DNA of 64,000 bases from NCBI GenBank assembly GCA_965656445.1, contig CBFHKO010000001.1, positions 682,001 through 746,000 of the forward strand, given 5' to 3'. Shown here one piece after another: positions 1 through 9,334 of this stretch. The position numbers and the translations under genes are program-made. The notes beneath the pieces are model-generated. The model was given only the letters and a program-made list of their open reading frames with translations. It had not been told where the DNA came from and made no database searches. The first letter of the stretch is position 1. Every line of letters starts with the position of its first letter. This DNA comes from JAHEJA01 sp965656445 (GTDB taxonomy: Bacteria; Pseudomonadota; Alphaproteobacteria; Rhodobacterales; Rhodobacteraceae).

Positions 1-268
1 TGTTTAGCAAAGTGTCCAGTCGGTTATTACCGCGCCAATCTGGCATGAGCAATGTGTGTTTGTCCAATTCGGTGACAACTGGACCTTGGTCCCCACGTGG
101 GCTGCCATCTGTGCCCTCAGGTCCGACAGTGGAAAGAATGCAAAATCGGGATTTGCCTAGCCATGTGCGCACCAAAGGGGTTATTTCATAAACAACCTTC
201 TTTATTGCAGCTGATACTGGTTCCCCATAGAGCGCCTTTAGATCATCAACTTTTGTTATGGGTGTCAT
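1..268 (-). CDS. PPOX-type FMN-binding protein, 3'-truncated by window edge
   Basis: N-terminal 89 residues of a pyridoxamine 5'-phosphate oxidase-like split-barrel protein; the rest lies beyond the window start. The ATG at 268 opens MTPITKVDDL. Further on, FCILSTVGPEG, DGSPRGDQG and LMPDWRGNNRLDTL match the FMN-dependent PPOX proteins of the MSMEG_1061 type, where these segments line the flavin site. The gene overlaps the 3' end of plsC by 23 bp, so it is probably translationally coupled to it. Family membership rests on remembered motifs; the substrate is unknown, as for most of this family. Confidence 0.75.
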   Translation of the reverse strand, partial: MTPITKVDDLKALYGEPVSAAIKKVVYEITPLVRTWLGKSRFCILSTVGPEGTDGSPRGDQGPVVTELDKHTLLMPDWRGNNRLDTLLN

Positions 269-995
269 CGAAGATAGATCCTGCTTCGGTCAAAAGTGCA
301 TTGGACGCGGTTTCGACTTTGTCCTCTAAAACTGTTAAAAATTCTTCTTTTTCTAATCCTGGCTGAATAGGGTCCAAGAATTCCACAATTGCAACACCCG
401 GCTTGCGATAGATGCCCAATTTGGACCAAAAGACACCAACATTTGTGGCCACAGGCACACAGGGCATTCCCGTTTCCAGATAAAGCACCGCAGTGCCCAC
501 TTTATAAGGGAGATATTCCCCTGGCGAGACACGCGTGCCTTGGGGATAAATGCACAATTGACCCTTCACGTGATCTCCTTTTTCCAGATCACGCATCATC
601 TTTTTGATCGCTTCCGAACGACGGCCACGTTTGACTGGAATACATTTCAAAATTGCGCCGTACCACCCAACAACTGGAACAAAGCGAAGCTCTTGTTTCA
701 TTATGAATTTCGGGTGAGGCACGGCCCCTGCAATCAACATCACATCAAGAAAGCTTTGATGTTTGCCTGCAACCAAGACTTCGCCCATCGGAGCAGACCC
801 ACGAATTTCGGTCTTTAGCCCAACCATCCAAGAGGCCGTCCAGCGCACCCACCAAATATAAAAATGAACCGCAGCATATCCGCCACGACGATCAATCAAG
901 GCCCACGGCAAAAAGCCAACACCAACGATTGCCATCATGATGTACATCTGAATATTAAAGACCAAAGACCGAAGCCATTGAATTGCATAAGTCAT
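246..995 (-). CDS. plsC: 1-acyl-sn-glycerol-3-phosphate acyltransferase
   Basis: Membrane-bound acyltransferase that adds the second acyl chain to lysophosphatidic acid, giving phosphatidic acid for phospholipid synthesis. The 249-residue product begins MTYAIQWLRS and has an N-terminal hydrophobic stretch (about residues 10-30). Acyltransferase motif I is HQSFLD (HX4D). The later block YPQGTR corresponds to the glycerol-phosphate-binding FPEGTR. A longer reading to 1094 would run inside ftsX; the ATG at 995, two bases past the ftsX stop, is preferred. It follows ftsE-ftsX in the same orientation and probably shares their transcript. Confidence 0.9.
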   Translation of the reverse strand: MTYAIQWLRSLVFNIQMYIMMAIVGVGFLPWALIDRRGGYAAVHFYIWWVRWTASWMVGLKTEIRGSAPMGEVLVAGKHQSFLDVMLIAGAVPHPKFIMKQELRFVPVVGWYGAILKCIPVKRGRRSEAIKKMMRDLEKGDHVKGQLCIYPQGTRVSPGEYLPYKVGTAVLYLETGMPCVPVATNVGVFWSKLGIYRKPGVAIVEFLDPIQPGLEKEEFLTVLEDKVETASNALLTEAGSIFDDTHNKS

Positions 996-997
996 GA

Positions 998-1903
998 TTA
1001 GCTCAGCTCCCCTAGAACTTTGAGTGCGGCGGTGCGCGTTGCAGCAAAGGCAACGACGGCCGCAAAAATTGGTATCGTCAACAACCAGAGCCAATCAGCC
1101 CCTTGAAACCGTAACCCCGTCAAAATCGAGGCTTGTTGATCCGCAGACGGTAGAAACAAAATAGCAATGGCACCAAGACACATACCGCCCGCCGCCCCAA
1201 CAAAGGCGCGCGCTGCAAATCTGCGCACAAAAGCAGCTGCGATGTAATTGTCCTGTGCCCCAACAAGGCGCAAAACAGCAATGACCTGTGCATTTGCTGC
1301 TAATGCTGCGCGGGCCGCAAGCGTTATCATTGCGACACTTGCCCCAGTAATCAACAATATTGACACCCATCCCAGCAAAGCCAAGCGATCAGCGGCGGCA
1401 ACAATAGGACGACGCCAGCGTGAATGATCATCCAACACCGCCGCAGGCACTTCGGCCGAGAGCCGCAAGCGCAGGCCTTGGGCATCAAATCCCTCCGAAG
1501 TTTCCTGAATATCAATCAAAACAGGCACAGGAAGCATATCGATGGGCACGTCAGGACCAAACCATGGCTCTAATAATTTTTGTTGGTCTTGCTTAGAAAT
1601 AATCGTGGCTTGCGCAATTCCAGCTGTTGTATTCAAAACCTGGATCGCCGCTGCAAGCTGAATTTCTATTTGGTCCGAGGGCGCCGAAATGCGCAATGTC
1701 GATGAGTTGGCCAAAGCATTACCCCAACGTTCTGACAGCCGAGAGGAGGCAAAAGACAGCGCCATTGCAAAGACCACCAAAAACGCCATCGCAGCCGAGG
1801 TAAAGCTGGTTAAAGTCGCGGTAAAGCCTGTGGGCGGAACAACACGGTCTCGATGGCCATCCCCTGCCAATAACGTCGTTAGGTTACTGATCGGAGTGTT
1901 CAT
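998..1903 (-). CDS. ftsX: cell division protein FtsX (ABC transporter-like permease)
   Basis: 301-residue integral membrane partner of FtsE. In other bacteria FtsEX couples ATP hydrolysis to activation of peptidoglycan hydrolases at the septum. The sequence shows a first membrane segment near residues 35-52 (AMAFLVVFAMALSF), a periplasmic domain of about 110 residues, then three hydrophobic segments near 175-195, 225-255 and 270-290, the usual four-helix FtsX layout. Its start overlaps the ftsE stop by 4 bp (ATGA type), as expected for an ftsEX operon. Identification rests on topology and on the adjacent FtsE. Confidence 0.9.
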   Translation of the reverse strand: MNTPISNLTTLLAGDGHRDRVVPPTGFTATLTSFTSAAMAFLVVFAMALSFASSRLSERWGNALANSSTLRISAPSDQIEIQLAAAIQVLNTTAGIAQATIISKQDQQKLLEPWFGPDVPIDMLPVPVLIDIQETSEGFDAQGLRLRLSAEVPAAVLDDHSRWRRPIVAAADRLALLGWVSILLITGASVAMITLAARAALAANAQVIAVLRLVGAQDNYIAAAFVRRFAARAFVGAAGGMCLGAIAILFLPSADQQASILTGLRFQGADWLWLLTIPIFAAVVAFAATRTAALKVLGELS

Positions 1904-2577
1904 AGATCAGCCCCCGCCAATTGAATGCGACGGTTATAAATCCTGAGAACACGGGCTTGCACTTGGGATTTCGCCGCACGGATCAAGCTGAGATCATGGC
2001 TCGCGATCATCACCGTTTTGCCCATACGGTTGAGTTCGATCAACAACTTGAGCAATCGCTGAGACATCTCCCAATCCACGTTCCCTGTAGGTTCATCCGC
2101 GAGAATGACATCTGGCGACATGATGATTGCGCGTGCCAAAGCCGCGCGCTGGCGTTCACCGCCCGACAATTCTGGGGGATAGGCGTTGGCCCGTTTTGTC
2201 AATCCAACCCAAGCCAGCAATTCTTTGAGATTTGCATTATCTGACAAAGCTGACTGTCCCGAGACAGACAAAGGCAAAGCGACATTATCGATGACGCTCA
2301 GATGGTCCAAAAATTGGCAATCTTGATGCACAACCCCAACACGGCGACGTGTTATTGCAATATCATCGCGTGTCATTGTCCGCAGATCCTGACCAAACAA
2401 GCGAACGTGCCCCGCCGTCGGGACCAAAGCGCCATAGCACATCTTGAGCAAAGTTGTTTTTCCAGCACCAGAAGGGCCGGTCAGGAAATAGAATGACCCA
2501 GCCGAGACAGACAATGTCATATCTGACAATAGCTCGCCCCCACCATAGGAATAAGCCGCGTTTTCAAGTTCGATCAA
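1900..2577 (-). CDS. ftsE: cell division ATP-binding protein FtsE
   Basis: ABC-type ATPase of the FtsEX complex. The Walker A motif is GPSGAGKTT, the signature is LSGGERQRAALARA and Walker B is VILADEPTG followed by a switch histidine in ASHD. The open frame runs back to 2766 and would overlap the divergent zinc-ribbon gene, but that extension has no ABC homology. The TTG at 2577 (LIELENAAYSYGGG) gives 225 residues, the normal FtsE length, with an AAGG tract about ten bases upstream. The start is therefore inferred; the family assignment is firm. Confidence 0.92.
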   Translation of the reverse strand: MIELENAAYSYGGGELLSDMTLSVSAGSFYFLTGPSGAGKTTLLKMCYGALVPTAGHVRLFGQDLRTMTRDDIAITRRRVGVVHQDCQFLDHLSVIDNVALPLSVSGQSALSDNANLKELLAWVGLTKRANAYPPELSGGERQRAALARAIIMSPDVILADEPTGNVDWEMSQRLLKLLIELNRMGKTVMIASHDLSLIRAAKSQVQARVLRIYNRRIQLAGADL

Positions 2578-2735
2578 CGTAATATGCCCTTGCCTGGTCG
2601 ATTTGAATTGTTGTGCCTGAGCTATAATCAGGATGCAATCTTGTTTAAACGAAGAATAGTCTTTAACGAATGCAATTAACACCTTAATGTGTAACGAAGT
2701 GTAATTCCAAGGCGTAATCGAGGCCAGTAGTATCC

Positions 2736-3548
2736 ATGCGGTTAATTTGTCCAAATTGTAACGCACGTTATGAGGTGCCAGAAAACGTCATCCCGAAAAA
2801 TGGTCGGGATGTTGAATGCTCCTCTTGTGGGCACACTTGGTTCGAAGCGCACCCCAGCATGCTTGTGCAACCTGCGCCGATTGAGGACCCTGTCGAACCC
2901 ATCGCTGAGACCAACGAAGATGATGATCTTATGGCGGCCCTCAATGATCCGCTTCCAGAGCCGCCACGCCCAGCGCCAAAGAAATCACAAATCGATCCTG
3001 AACTGGCAGAAGTCCTCAAAGAAGAAGTTGCCAGAGAAATGAGTGCGCGAAAGGGTGGCGCATTAGAAAGCCAACCTGATTTAGGCCTAGAGGATAATTT
3101 TGCGACTGACGCCACTCCAGCGCCCCCCCCTGAACCGCGCACCGAGACGAACAGAGATTTAGACGAGCTAGAGACGCTTTATAAACAGGGGCTCAAAGAT
3201 GCCCCGATGAAGCGGAGCGAATTGCTCCCTGACATCGAAGAAATAAATTCGACGCTGAGCACATCGCGCAACAGAGCGGACCATCGATCCTATGAAACGA
3301 AACTGGCCCCCGTCACCCAAAAGCCACGCCGCTTTCGCGGGTTTGTCTTTGGTTTGGCTTTGGTTGCGGCGGCGGCTGCAGCCTATATTTATGCCGCAGA
3401 TATTTCCCAGATGATCCCGCAGGTACAGCCCTATATGGATCAATATGTGAGCCAAATCGACATGGCCCGCGCTTGGTTAGATCAGGTCGCCTCACAGTCA
3501 ATCACATGGCTAGAGACTCAAGCCACCAAAGCGCGGCAGGCCTCATAG
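2736..3548 (+). CDS. zinc-ribbon domain membrane protein (MJ0042-type finger)
   Basis: 270-residue protein of unknown function, divergent from ftsE, an arrangement common in Rhodobacteraceae. Residues 1-40 form an MJ0042-type zinc ribbon: CPNCNARYEVP and CSSCGHTWF give two CxxC pairs. A long acidic, proline-rich linker (about 45-195) leads to one membrane helix (FGLALVAAAAAAYIYAA, about 200-220) and a short C-terminal tail. This would put the finger in the cytoplasm. It ends two bases before the stop of the convergent TIGR02302 gene. No function is proposed beyond membrane-tethered metal or nucleic-acid binding. Confidence 0.8.
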   Translation: MRLICPNCNARYEVPENVIPKNGRDVECSSCGHTWFEAHPSMLVQPAPIEDPVEPIAETNEDDDLMAALNDPLPEPPRPAPKKSQIDPELAEVLKEEVAREMSARKGGALESQPDLGLEDNFATDATPAPPPEPRTETNRDLDELETLYKQGLKDAPMKRSELLPDIEEINSTLSTSRNRADHRSYETKLAPVTQKPRRFRGFVFGLALVAAAAAAYIYAADISQMIPQVQPYMDQYVSQIDMARAWLDQVASQSITWLETQATKARQAS

Positions 3549-3549
3549 A

Positions 3550-5943
3550 TTAGAACCGATCCAGCAAGCGCTTCAAATAATCACGCTCTTTTTCGGATCG
3601 CTCTAATTCGCCAGAACGACGGCGGATTTCGTTGATGATTTCGGATTTCTTTTCATCGCTCTCAGCTGATCCGACTTGGGTATCAGACACCCCGTTTTGA
3701 CCATTTTCCCCTTGCGAGCGACCTAAGGGATCGGATCGCTGTCCGCCGGCGTTTTCTTGATTTTCGCCACCTGGATCCTCTGAATTTTCGGCCATCGCTT
3801 GGTCAAAATTCTTGATCCCCTCGCGCAAGGAGTCCATCGCTTGAGATTGTTGATCTAACGCGTCGCCAAATTCACCGTCGCGCAAGGCCTCTTCAGCCTG
3901 TCTCATGGCCTCTTGTGCATCCCGTAAGGCTTTTTGAGCATCCCGTGCCGCTTTGCCATCTAATTCTGGGGCACGCCCCCGTTGTGCCTCAAGCTGATCT
4001 TGTAAATCTGATTGCCGATCTGCCAAACCTTCTGGTGATCCATTGCCCTCTTGGCCATTAAACTGATCTTGGAGCTGATCAAAAGATTGATCCGACAACT
4101 CTTGTTGTTCCCGCAAGGTATTGGCCAAATCATCCATGGTCTCCGCAGGATTGCCGCCCTCGCCACCGCTCTCAGATTGGGCGGTCTGCATGTTTTCAAT
4201 CATCTCTTGATATTCTTGCAAAGCCTGCAAGGCTTCTGCCATTTGACCGTTTTCCATGAGCTCTTGGATACGGTCCATCATCGCTTGCAAATCATCTGAA
4301 TTCATCGTCAGCGTTTCATTTTCGCTCATCAAAGAACGCTCTTCTGGCGTCATTTCTGCAAAATCACGCTCCGCTTGTTGACGTTTTTGGCGCAAATAAT
4401 TGTCATTGGCCGCCTTAAGGTCTTGCATCAGCTTTTCGATTTCCTCTGGCGTTGCGCCATTTTTGATCGCTTCGCTCAATCGCTCTCGCGCTTGGCGCAT
4501 ACGGTCCAAGGCGTCATCTACGTCACCTTCTTCAATAGCGATCGCGAGATCCCAGAGATCCGCGGCAATCGTTTCACTGGATTTTTCTGCCCCCTGTATC
4601 GTAAGCGCCGTATCCCAACGATCTGTGATGTTACGCAACAAGAGATAATGCGTTTCTCGACGAAATTCGGACTGGGGCTGATATAGAATGGCCCTTAGCA
4701 TCCGCAAGGCGCGGGCGTCATTGGCGCGGGACCACAAAATATCACGCCTAATTTCGATGAGGCTCGCCGCGAGAGGGTCAAAGAATTTACGCGCGGGTAG
4801 ACGCGTAAAAAACGGATCAGACGTTCCAATGCCCCCTGCACTATCTTGAACCTCAAGAACAACCTTAATTGGGAGATGGGCAAACACCGATTGCGAGAAA
4901 TCTTGGGTAATGACGTCTTTGATGTCTGTTTTACGCGCACCGACAGGAAGCGAGATCGCCTCAATCAATGTCTTTTCACCTTGATACTCTGGCACTAGGC
5001 CAAACCGGCGATCCAAGAGGGGGTCGTCCAGTGTGATCAACAACCTGCCTTTGGTGATCCCAAAATCATCTTGCGCTGCATAAGACAGCGTGGAAGTGCC
5101 GAAAAATTCAACACTAAACTCACTCGTGAGTTCGACGCTTGGGGGTTGGTCTTGCTCTAGGAGAATATTCCATGTTTTTTCAGGTGCCGCAGTGATGGAA
5201 AGACGCCCATCTTGGTCAACAGTGATGCGCTGAATGGCCCCTGACGGAGGGTTCGTCTCACTTAGAGTTTGATCCACCCAATCCGTTTCTGGCCCATACG
5301 AGCGCAATTCGATAACGCTAGATTGAAAGACTTGTAAATTGGGCTGATCCAACACATCCGCCAAATAGATTGTTGGCTTGCCCGTAAAGTCTGGCGGTAT
5401 GATCCACCCTTCCCAGGTTGCGCCCATTTCCCCATCCGCCGCGAGTTGCGCAGGAACACGCCCTCCCAAAGAAGCGGGCGACGTGCCAAACAGGAGACCC
5501 ACCAAACACACCAAGAGCGCTATAAGCCGCAGACCAAAGGGGTCTAGTTTGGCGATTTGGAAATGGCCCCAATGAACCCTTGCGCCCGAGGCAATCATTT
5601 GCAGGCGGGATTGCTGCATTTGCCACAGATCCGCATCCCCTAATACGCTCTGATCCATCAGAGAATAAAGCGGCCGCCCCTTCAAAGGACGATCAACGCG
5701 TTCTATGGCCTCTGGAAGCGTTGGCCGATTGAGCCGAAACAAACCAAGGCCAAGCAAAGCAATCGCAACAGCAATGCCCAGCGCAATACCAGCGGGAGGT
5801 CTGTCAGAAACGATAAAACTCAAACCCAGACACAACAGGCACCACGACGCCAAAGGCCAAAACGCGCGCCATGCACGTTCCAACCAAAGCATGCCATATG
5901 TGAGCCAAATTACGCGGCGCAAACGCGGCAGTGTGTCATACAA
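3550..5943 (-). CDS. TIGR02302 family (DUF4175) membrane protein
   Basis: 797-residue alphaproteobacterial protein matching the TIGR02302/DUF4175 family in length and plan. Three hydrophobic segments lie in the first ~160 residues (near 28-45, 52-70 and 140-158). A mixed periplasmic region follows. From about residue 450 the C-terminal half is a charged, Gln/Glu-rich coiled coil with many repeats of the type ALRDAQEAMRQAEEALRDG. Function is unknown. It lies 38 bp downstream of lysA on the same strand and may be co-transcribed. Family identity is from architecture and conserved lysA/argH context rather than a search. Confidence 0.8.
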   Translation of the reverse strand: MYDTLPRLRRVIWLTYGMLWLERAWRAFWPLASWCLLCLGLSFIVSDRPPAGIALGIAVAIALLGLGLFRLNRPTLPEAIERVDRPLKGRPLYSLMDQSVLGDADLWQMQQSRLQMIASGARVHWGHFQIAKLDPFGLRLIALLVCLVGLLFGTSPASLGGRVPAQLAADGEMGATWEGWIIPPDFTGKPTIYLADVLDQPNLQVFQSSVIELRSYGPETDWVDQTLSETNPPSGAIQRITVDQDGRLSITAAPEKTWNILLEQDQPPSVELTSEFSVEFFGTSTLSYAAQDDFGITKGRLLITLDDPLLDRRFGLVPEYQGEKTLIEAISLPVGARKTDIKDVITQDFSQSVFAHLPIKVVLEVQDSAGGIGTSDPFFTRLPARKFFDPLAASLIEIRRDILWSRANDARALRMLRAILYQPQSEFRRETHYLLLRNITDRWDTALTIQGAEKSSETIAADLWDLAIAIEEGDVDDALDRMRQARERLSEAIKNGATPEEIEKLMQDLKAANDNYLRQKRQQAERDFAEMTPEERSLMSENETLTMNSDDLQAMMDRIQELMENGQMAEALQALQEYQEMIENMQTAQSESGGEGGNPAETMDDLANTLREQQELSDQSFDQLQDQFNGQEGNGSPEGLADRQSDLQDQLEAQRGRAPELDGKAARDAQKALRDAQEAMRQAEEALRDGEFGDALDQQSQAMDSLREGIKNFDQAMAENSEDPGGENQENAGGQRSDPLGRSQGENGQNGVSDTQVGSAESDEKKSEIINEIRRRSGELERSEKERDYLKRLLDRF

Positions 5944-5981
5944 ATGATCGAGTTTCAGGAAACCTCTCCCTTACATGGGCA

Positions 5982-7247
5982 TTATAGCCATGAAGGGATG
6001 GTATCGCGATTTATCATTTCGTCAAAGCTTGGTCTTGCGCGGATAACCGCAAATTGGTCTTTGTTCACCAAAACTTCTGGGATCATAGGGCGCGTATTGT
6101 ATTCGCTCGACATAACGGCACCATAGGCCCCTGCAGAGCGAAACGCGACCATATCGCCAGCGGCTTGGGACACCAACTCGCGTCCCTTGGCAAACGTATC
6201 CCCGCTTTCACACACGGGACCAACGACATCATAGGGTTCTTTATCACTTGCCACGGCAGGCTCAGCAACGGGAACGATATCGTGATAGGCGTCATACATC
6301 GCAGGACGGATCAAATCGTTCATCGCTGAATCTAGGATCAGGAATTTGCGATCTTCGCCCTCTTTGACATAAATCACGGAAGACACAAGCAAACCTGCAT
6401 TCCCCGCAATCAGACGGCCTGGTTCAATTTCGATCTCACAGCCTAAATCCCCCAAAACCCGTTTGACCATCGCGCCGTAATCCGTTGGGGATGGTGGGGT
6501 TTCATTGGTCTTTTCATAAGGAATGCCCAAGCCTCCGCCCAAATCAAGGCGGCGAATATCATGGCCATCTTCTCTGAGGGTTTTGGTTAATTCAGCAACC
6601 TTTTGATAGGCCAACTCAAACGGTGCAAGGTCGGTGAGTTGGCTGCCGATATGCACATCAATGCCGACAACATCCAACCCTTTGAGCGTGTTGGCCCATG
6701 CATAAATTTCACGCGCGCGCGAAATGGGGATGCCGAATTTATTCTCTGATTTTCCCGTTGCAATTTTGGCGTGCGTTTTGGCGTCCACATCAGGATTTAC
6801 ACGAATTGTAATGGGTGCAATCACCCCCAATTCAAGCGCGACATCATTCAGGGCTTCCATTTCTGGCTCTGATTCAACGTTGAATTGACGAATACCACCC
6901 TGAAGTGCCATCGTCATTTCATCCCGCGTTTTGCCGACGCCAGAAAAGACAATGCGATCGCCGGGAACACCCGCCGCCTTGGCACGCAGGTATTCCCCAC
7001 CAGACACAACATCCATCCCCGCGCCCAAACGGGCCAAGGTTTTCAGGATCGCTTGATTAGAGGCGGCTTTCATTGCGTAGCACACGAGATGATCAACACC
7101 GTCAAGGGCCGCATCAAATAGCTGAAAATGGCGCTCTAATGTGGCAGTTGAATACACATAGAACGGTGTTCCAACCTGTGCCGCAATATCCGTGATCGAC
7201 ACGTCTTCGGCATGCAATATGCCATCTTTATACGTAAAGTGGTCCAT
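5982..7247 (-). CDS. lysA: diaminopimelate decarboxylase
   Basis: PLP enzyme that decarboxylates meso-diaminopimelate to L-lysine, the last step of lysine synthesis. The 421-residue product has the fold-III motifs in order: CYAMKAASN (Schiff-base Lys), HIGSQL, LGGGLGIPYE (phosphate-binding glycines), IEPGRLIAGNAG and the active-site cysteine in CESGDTFAKG. It follows argH and a tiny lipoprotein gene on the same strand. No lysine riboswitch fits in the 20 bp upstream, so expression probably comes from the argH promoter. Confidence 0.96.
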   Translation of the reverse strand: MDHFTYKDGILHAEDVSITDIAAQVGTPFYVYSTATLERHFQLFDAALDGVDHLVCYAMKAASNQAILKTLARLGAGMDVVSGGEYLRAKAAGVPGDRIVFSGVGKTRDEMTMALQGGIRQFNVESEPEMEALNDVALELGVIAPITIRVNPDVDAKTHAKIATGKSENKFGIPISRAREIYAWANTLKGLDVVGIDVHIGSQLTDLAPFELAYQKVAELTKTLREDGHDIRRLDLGGGLGIPYEKTNETPPSPTDYGAMVKRVLGDLGCEIEIEPGRLIAGNAGLLVSSVIYVKEGEDRKFLILDSAMNDLIRPAMYDAYHDIVPVAEPAVASDKEPYDVVGPVCESGDTFAKGRELVSQAAGDMVAFRSAGAYGAVMSSEYNTRPMIPEVLVNKDQFAVIRARPSFDEMINRDTIPSWL

Positions 7248-7267
7248 GAAACACCCTGTTCATTGCT

Positions 7268-7363
7268 TTAGTTGGTATAAGTCGGCGCTTGGGGTGGACC
7301 ATCCACACCACAGGCTGTCAGTGGCAAGGCACACATCAAAAGAATGAAAACTCCGCGCATCAT
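7268..7363 (-). CDS. 31-residue putative lipoprotein between argH and lysA
   Basis: A short reading frame starting at ATG 7363, whose ATGA overlaps the argH stop. The product starts MMRGVFILLMCALPLTACG and ends in a Pro-rich tail (GPPQAPTYTN). The basic residue, hydrophobic core and LTAC lipobox give a clean type II signal with cysteine at position 18, so the mature peptide would be about 14 residues. It resembles the very small argH-lysA lipoproteins seen in related bacteria (LptM-like in size and style), but that link is inference. Its position in a tight operon supports it being a real gene. Confidence 0.65.
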   Translation of the reverse strand: MMRGVFILLMCALPLTACGVDGPPQAPTYTN

Positions 7364-8748
7364 AGTCGATCTCTCCACATTTGGACTTGGACCAAGACTT
7401 GTGCAGGTGCCGTGCCGCCAAAAGACATGCGTGAGGCCACAGAATTATGCACTGTTAGCACAGTGTAAACATCCTCTGTAATCTCTGCATGAACAGATTG
7501 CATATCCTCCAAGGTCAAATCGGGTAAATCGCACCCCTTTGCCTCGGCCATTGCAACCAGTGACCCTGTGACATGGTGTGCATCACGGAACGGCATGTTC
7601 AATGCACGCACCAACCAATCGGCCAAATCTGTCGCTGTTGAAAACCCTGAGCCCGCTGCGGCCGAGAGCGCATCTTGGTTCGCGGTCATATCTTTGACCA
7701 TGCCTTCCATAGCGGCCAAAGCGATCATCAAATTGTCCGCAGCATCAAAGACTTGTTCTTTGTCTTCTTGCATATCCTTGGAATAAGCCAAAGGAAGCCC
7801 CTTCATCACCGTCATCAAGGCAACATTGGCCCCAAAGATACGTCCAATCTTGGCACGGATTAGCTCGGCTGCATCTGGGTTTTTCTTTTGTGGCATGATC
7901 GAAGAACCCGTCGAGAACCGATCAGATAAGGTCACAAAGCGGAACTGAGCGGAGGACCAGATCACCAATTCCTCGGCGAACCGGCTGAGATGCATCGCGC
8001 AAATCGATGCCACGCTCAAAAATTCCAAGGCAAAGTCGCGATCGCTCACCGCATCCAATGAATTCGCAGAGGGCCGCGCAAATCCCAAGGCCGCCGCTGT
8101 CATATGACGGTTGATTGGAAAGGATGTCCCCGCAAGGGCTGCCGCGCCCAATGGACATTCATTCATGCGGTCACGTGCATCTCGCACACGGCTAAGATCA
8201 CGCCCAAACATTTCCACATAGGCCATCATGTGATGGCCCCAGGTCACGGGCTGAGCCGTTTGCAAATGAGTAAATCCAGGCATCACCCAATCGGCGCCTG
8301 CTTCGGCCTGATCGACAAAGGCAGCAATTAACGCAAGCAACCCCTGTTCAAAGGCGTCGAATTGATCGCGCACCCAGAGTTTGAAATCAGTGGCCACCTG
8401 ATCATTCCGAGACCGTGCAGTATGCAAACGTCCAGCAGGTTCGCCCACTATTTCCTTGAGACGCGCTTCGACATTCATGTGAATATCCTCAAGCGCCGTT
8501 GAAAATTCGAAATTTCCGCCTTCAATTTCTGACAATACCGTGAGCAAGCCTTCACGAATGGCCTTTGCATCGCTATCTGTTATGATACCTTGTTCGGCCA
8601 ACATGGCTGCATGAGCCCTTGATCCATCGATGTCCTGTTTGGCCATACGCTTGTCAAATCCGATCGAAGCATTGATTGCTTCCATAATTGCATCGGGACC
8701 CGCAGCGAAACGGCCACCCCACATTTGGTTCGAGGATTTGTTTGACAT
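7360..8748 (-). CDS. argH: argininosuccinate lyase
   Basis: Cleaves argininosuccinate to arginine and fumarate, the last step of arginine synthesis. The 462-residue product has the fumarase/aspartase superfamily signature GSSIMPQKKNPD, the substrate loop TARSRNDQVATD and the histidine motif GFTHLQTAQPVTW. Length is normal. Its start lies only 22 bp from the start of the divergent tlpA-like gene, so the two promoters must overlap the opposite coding regions or each other. The downstream lipoprotein gene and lysA follow closely, suggesting an arginine-lysine operon. Confidence 0.96.
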   Translation of the reverse strand: MSNKSSNQMWGGRFAAGPDAIMEAINASIGFDKRMAKQDIDGSRAHAAMLAEQGIITDSDAKAIREGLLTVLSEIEGGNFEFSTALEDIHMNVEARLKEIVGEPAGRLHTARSRNDQVATDFKLWVRDQFDAFEQGLLALIAAFVDQAEAGADWVMPGFTHLQTAQPVTWGHHMMAYVEMFGRDLSRVRDARDRMNECPLGAAALAGTSFPINRHMTAAALGFARPSANSLDAVSDRDFALEFLSVASICAMHLSRFAEELVIWSSAQFRFVTLSDRFSTGSSIMPQKKNPDAAELIRAKIGRIFGANVALMTVMKGLPLAYSKDMQEDKEQVFDAADNLMIALAAMEGMVKDMTANQDALSAAAGSGFSTATDLADWLVRALNMPFRDAHHVTGSLVAMAEAKGCDLPDLTLEDMQSVHAEITEDVYTVLTVHNSVASRMSFGGTAPAQVLVQVQMWRDRL

Positions 8749-8770
8749 AGCTTTACCTTTCGGAGGAATT

Positions 8771-9334
8771 ATGCGTCGTATCTTAACTTTGGCTCTTTAT
8801 ACGGCCTTTGCACTGGGTGCAAATACTGCATTTGCGCAAAATTCAACATATGCGGATATTACTCCATTGTTATCTGGAGATATGAAAAAACTTAATTTCC
8901 ATTCCGCACCAAAAGCTGTCTCGAAACAAGCTCTTATTGATGAAAACGGCACGTCTGTTTTCCTTGCTGATTATTCGGGAAAATACGTGCTGTTAAATTT
9001 CTGGGCAACCTGGTGTCCGCCCTGCCGAAAAGAAATGCCAAGCTTGTCCGACCTGCAAACACGCCTCGGAGGAGATAGTTTTGAAGTTGTCACTTTGGCG
9101 ACTGGGCGCAATTCAACAGAAGCGATTGCTACGTTTTTAGATGAGATCGGCGCAAGCAATCTCCCAAAATTCGAAGATCCCAAGAACCAGATCGCGCGTG
9201 ACATGGGCGTGCTTGGGTTACCGATCACGGTCCTGATTTCGCCGAGTGGTGAAGAAGTTGCCCGCTTGCGTGGCGATGCCGACTGGGCAAGCCCTGACGC
9301 CATCGCGGTATTTCAAGCTGTCATCGATCAGTGA
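8771..9334 (+). CDS. TlpA family thiol:disulfide oxidoreductase
   Basis: 187-residue exported thioredoxin-like protein. The start at 8771 follows a strong GGAGG site; a longer frame from 8630 would lie inside argH. An N-terminal signal (LTLALYTAFALGANTAFA) precedes a TlpA/ResA/DsbE-type domain with the redox motif WCPPC in NFWATWCPPCRKEMPSL and the cis-proline in LGLPITVLI. Such proteins reduce disulfides in the periplasm, often for cytochrome c maturation. Divergent argH-tlpA pairing is typical of Rhodobacteraceae. It ends directly against the stop of the LpxR-like gene. Confidence 0.9.
   Translation: MRRILTLALYTAFALGANTAFAQNSTYADITPLLSGDMKKLNFHSAPKAVSKQALIDENGTSVFLADYSGKYVLLNFWATWCPPCRKEMPSLSDLQTRLGGDSFEVVTLATGRNSTEAIATFLDEIGASNLPKFEDPKNQIARDMGVLGLPITVLISPSGEEVARLRGDADWASPDAIAVFQAVIDQ

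Noticed and set aside
2578..2766. Upstream extension of the ftsE reading frame
   Set aside because: It overlaps the divergent zinc-ribbon gene, has no ABC homology and is not needed for a full-length FtsE.
7248..7267. Lysine riboswitch before lysA
   Set aside because: Only 20 bp separate lysA from the lipoprotein gene, far too short for the aptamer.
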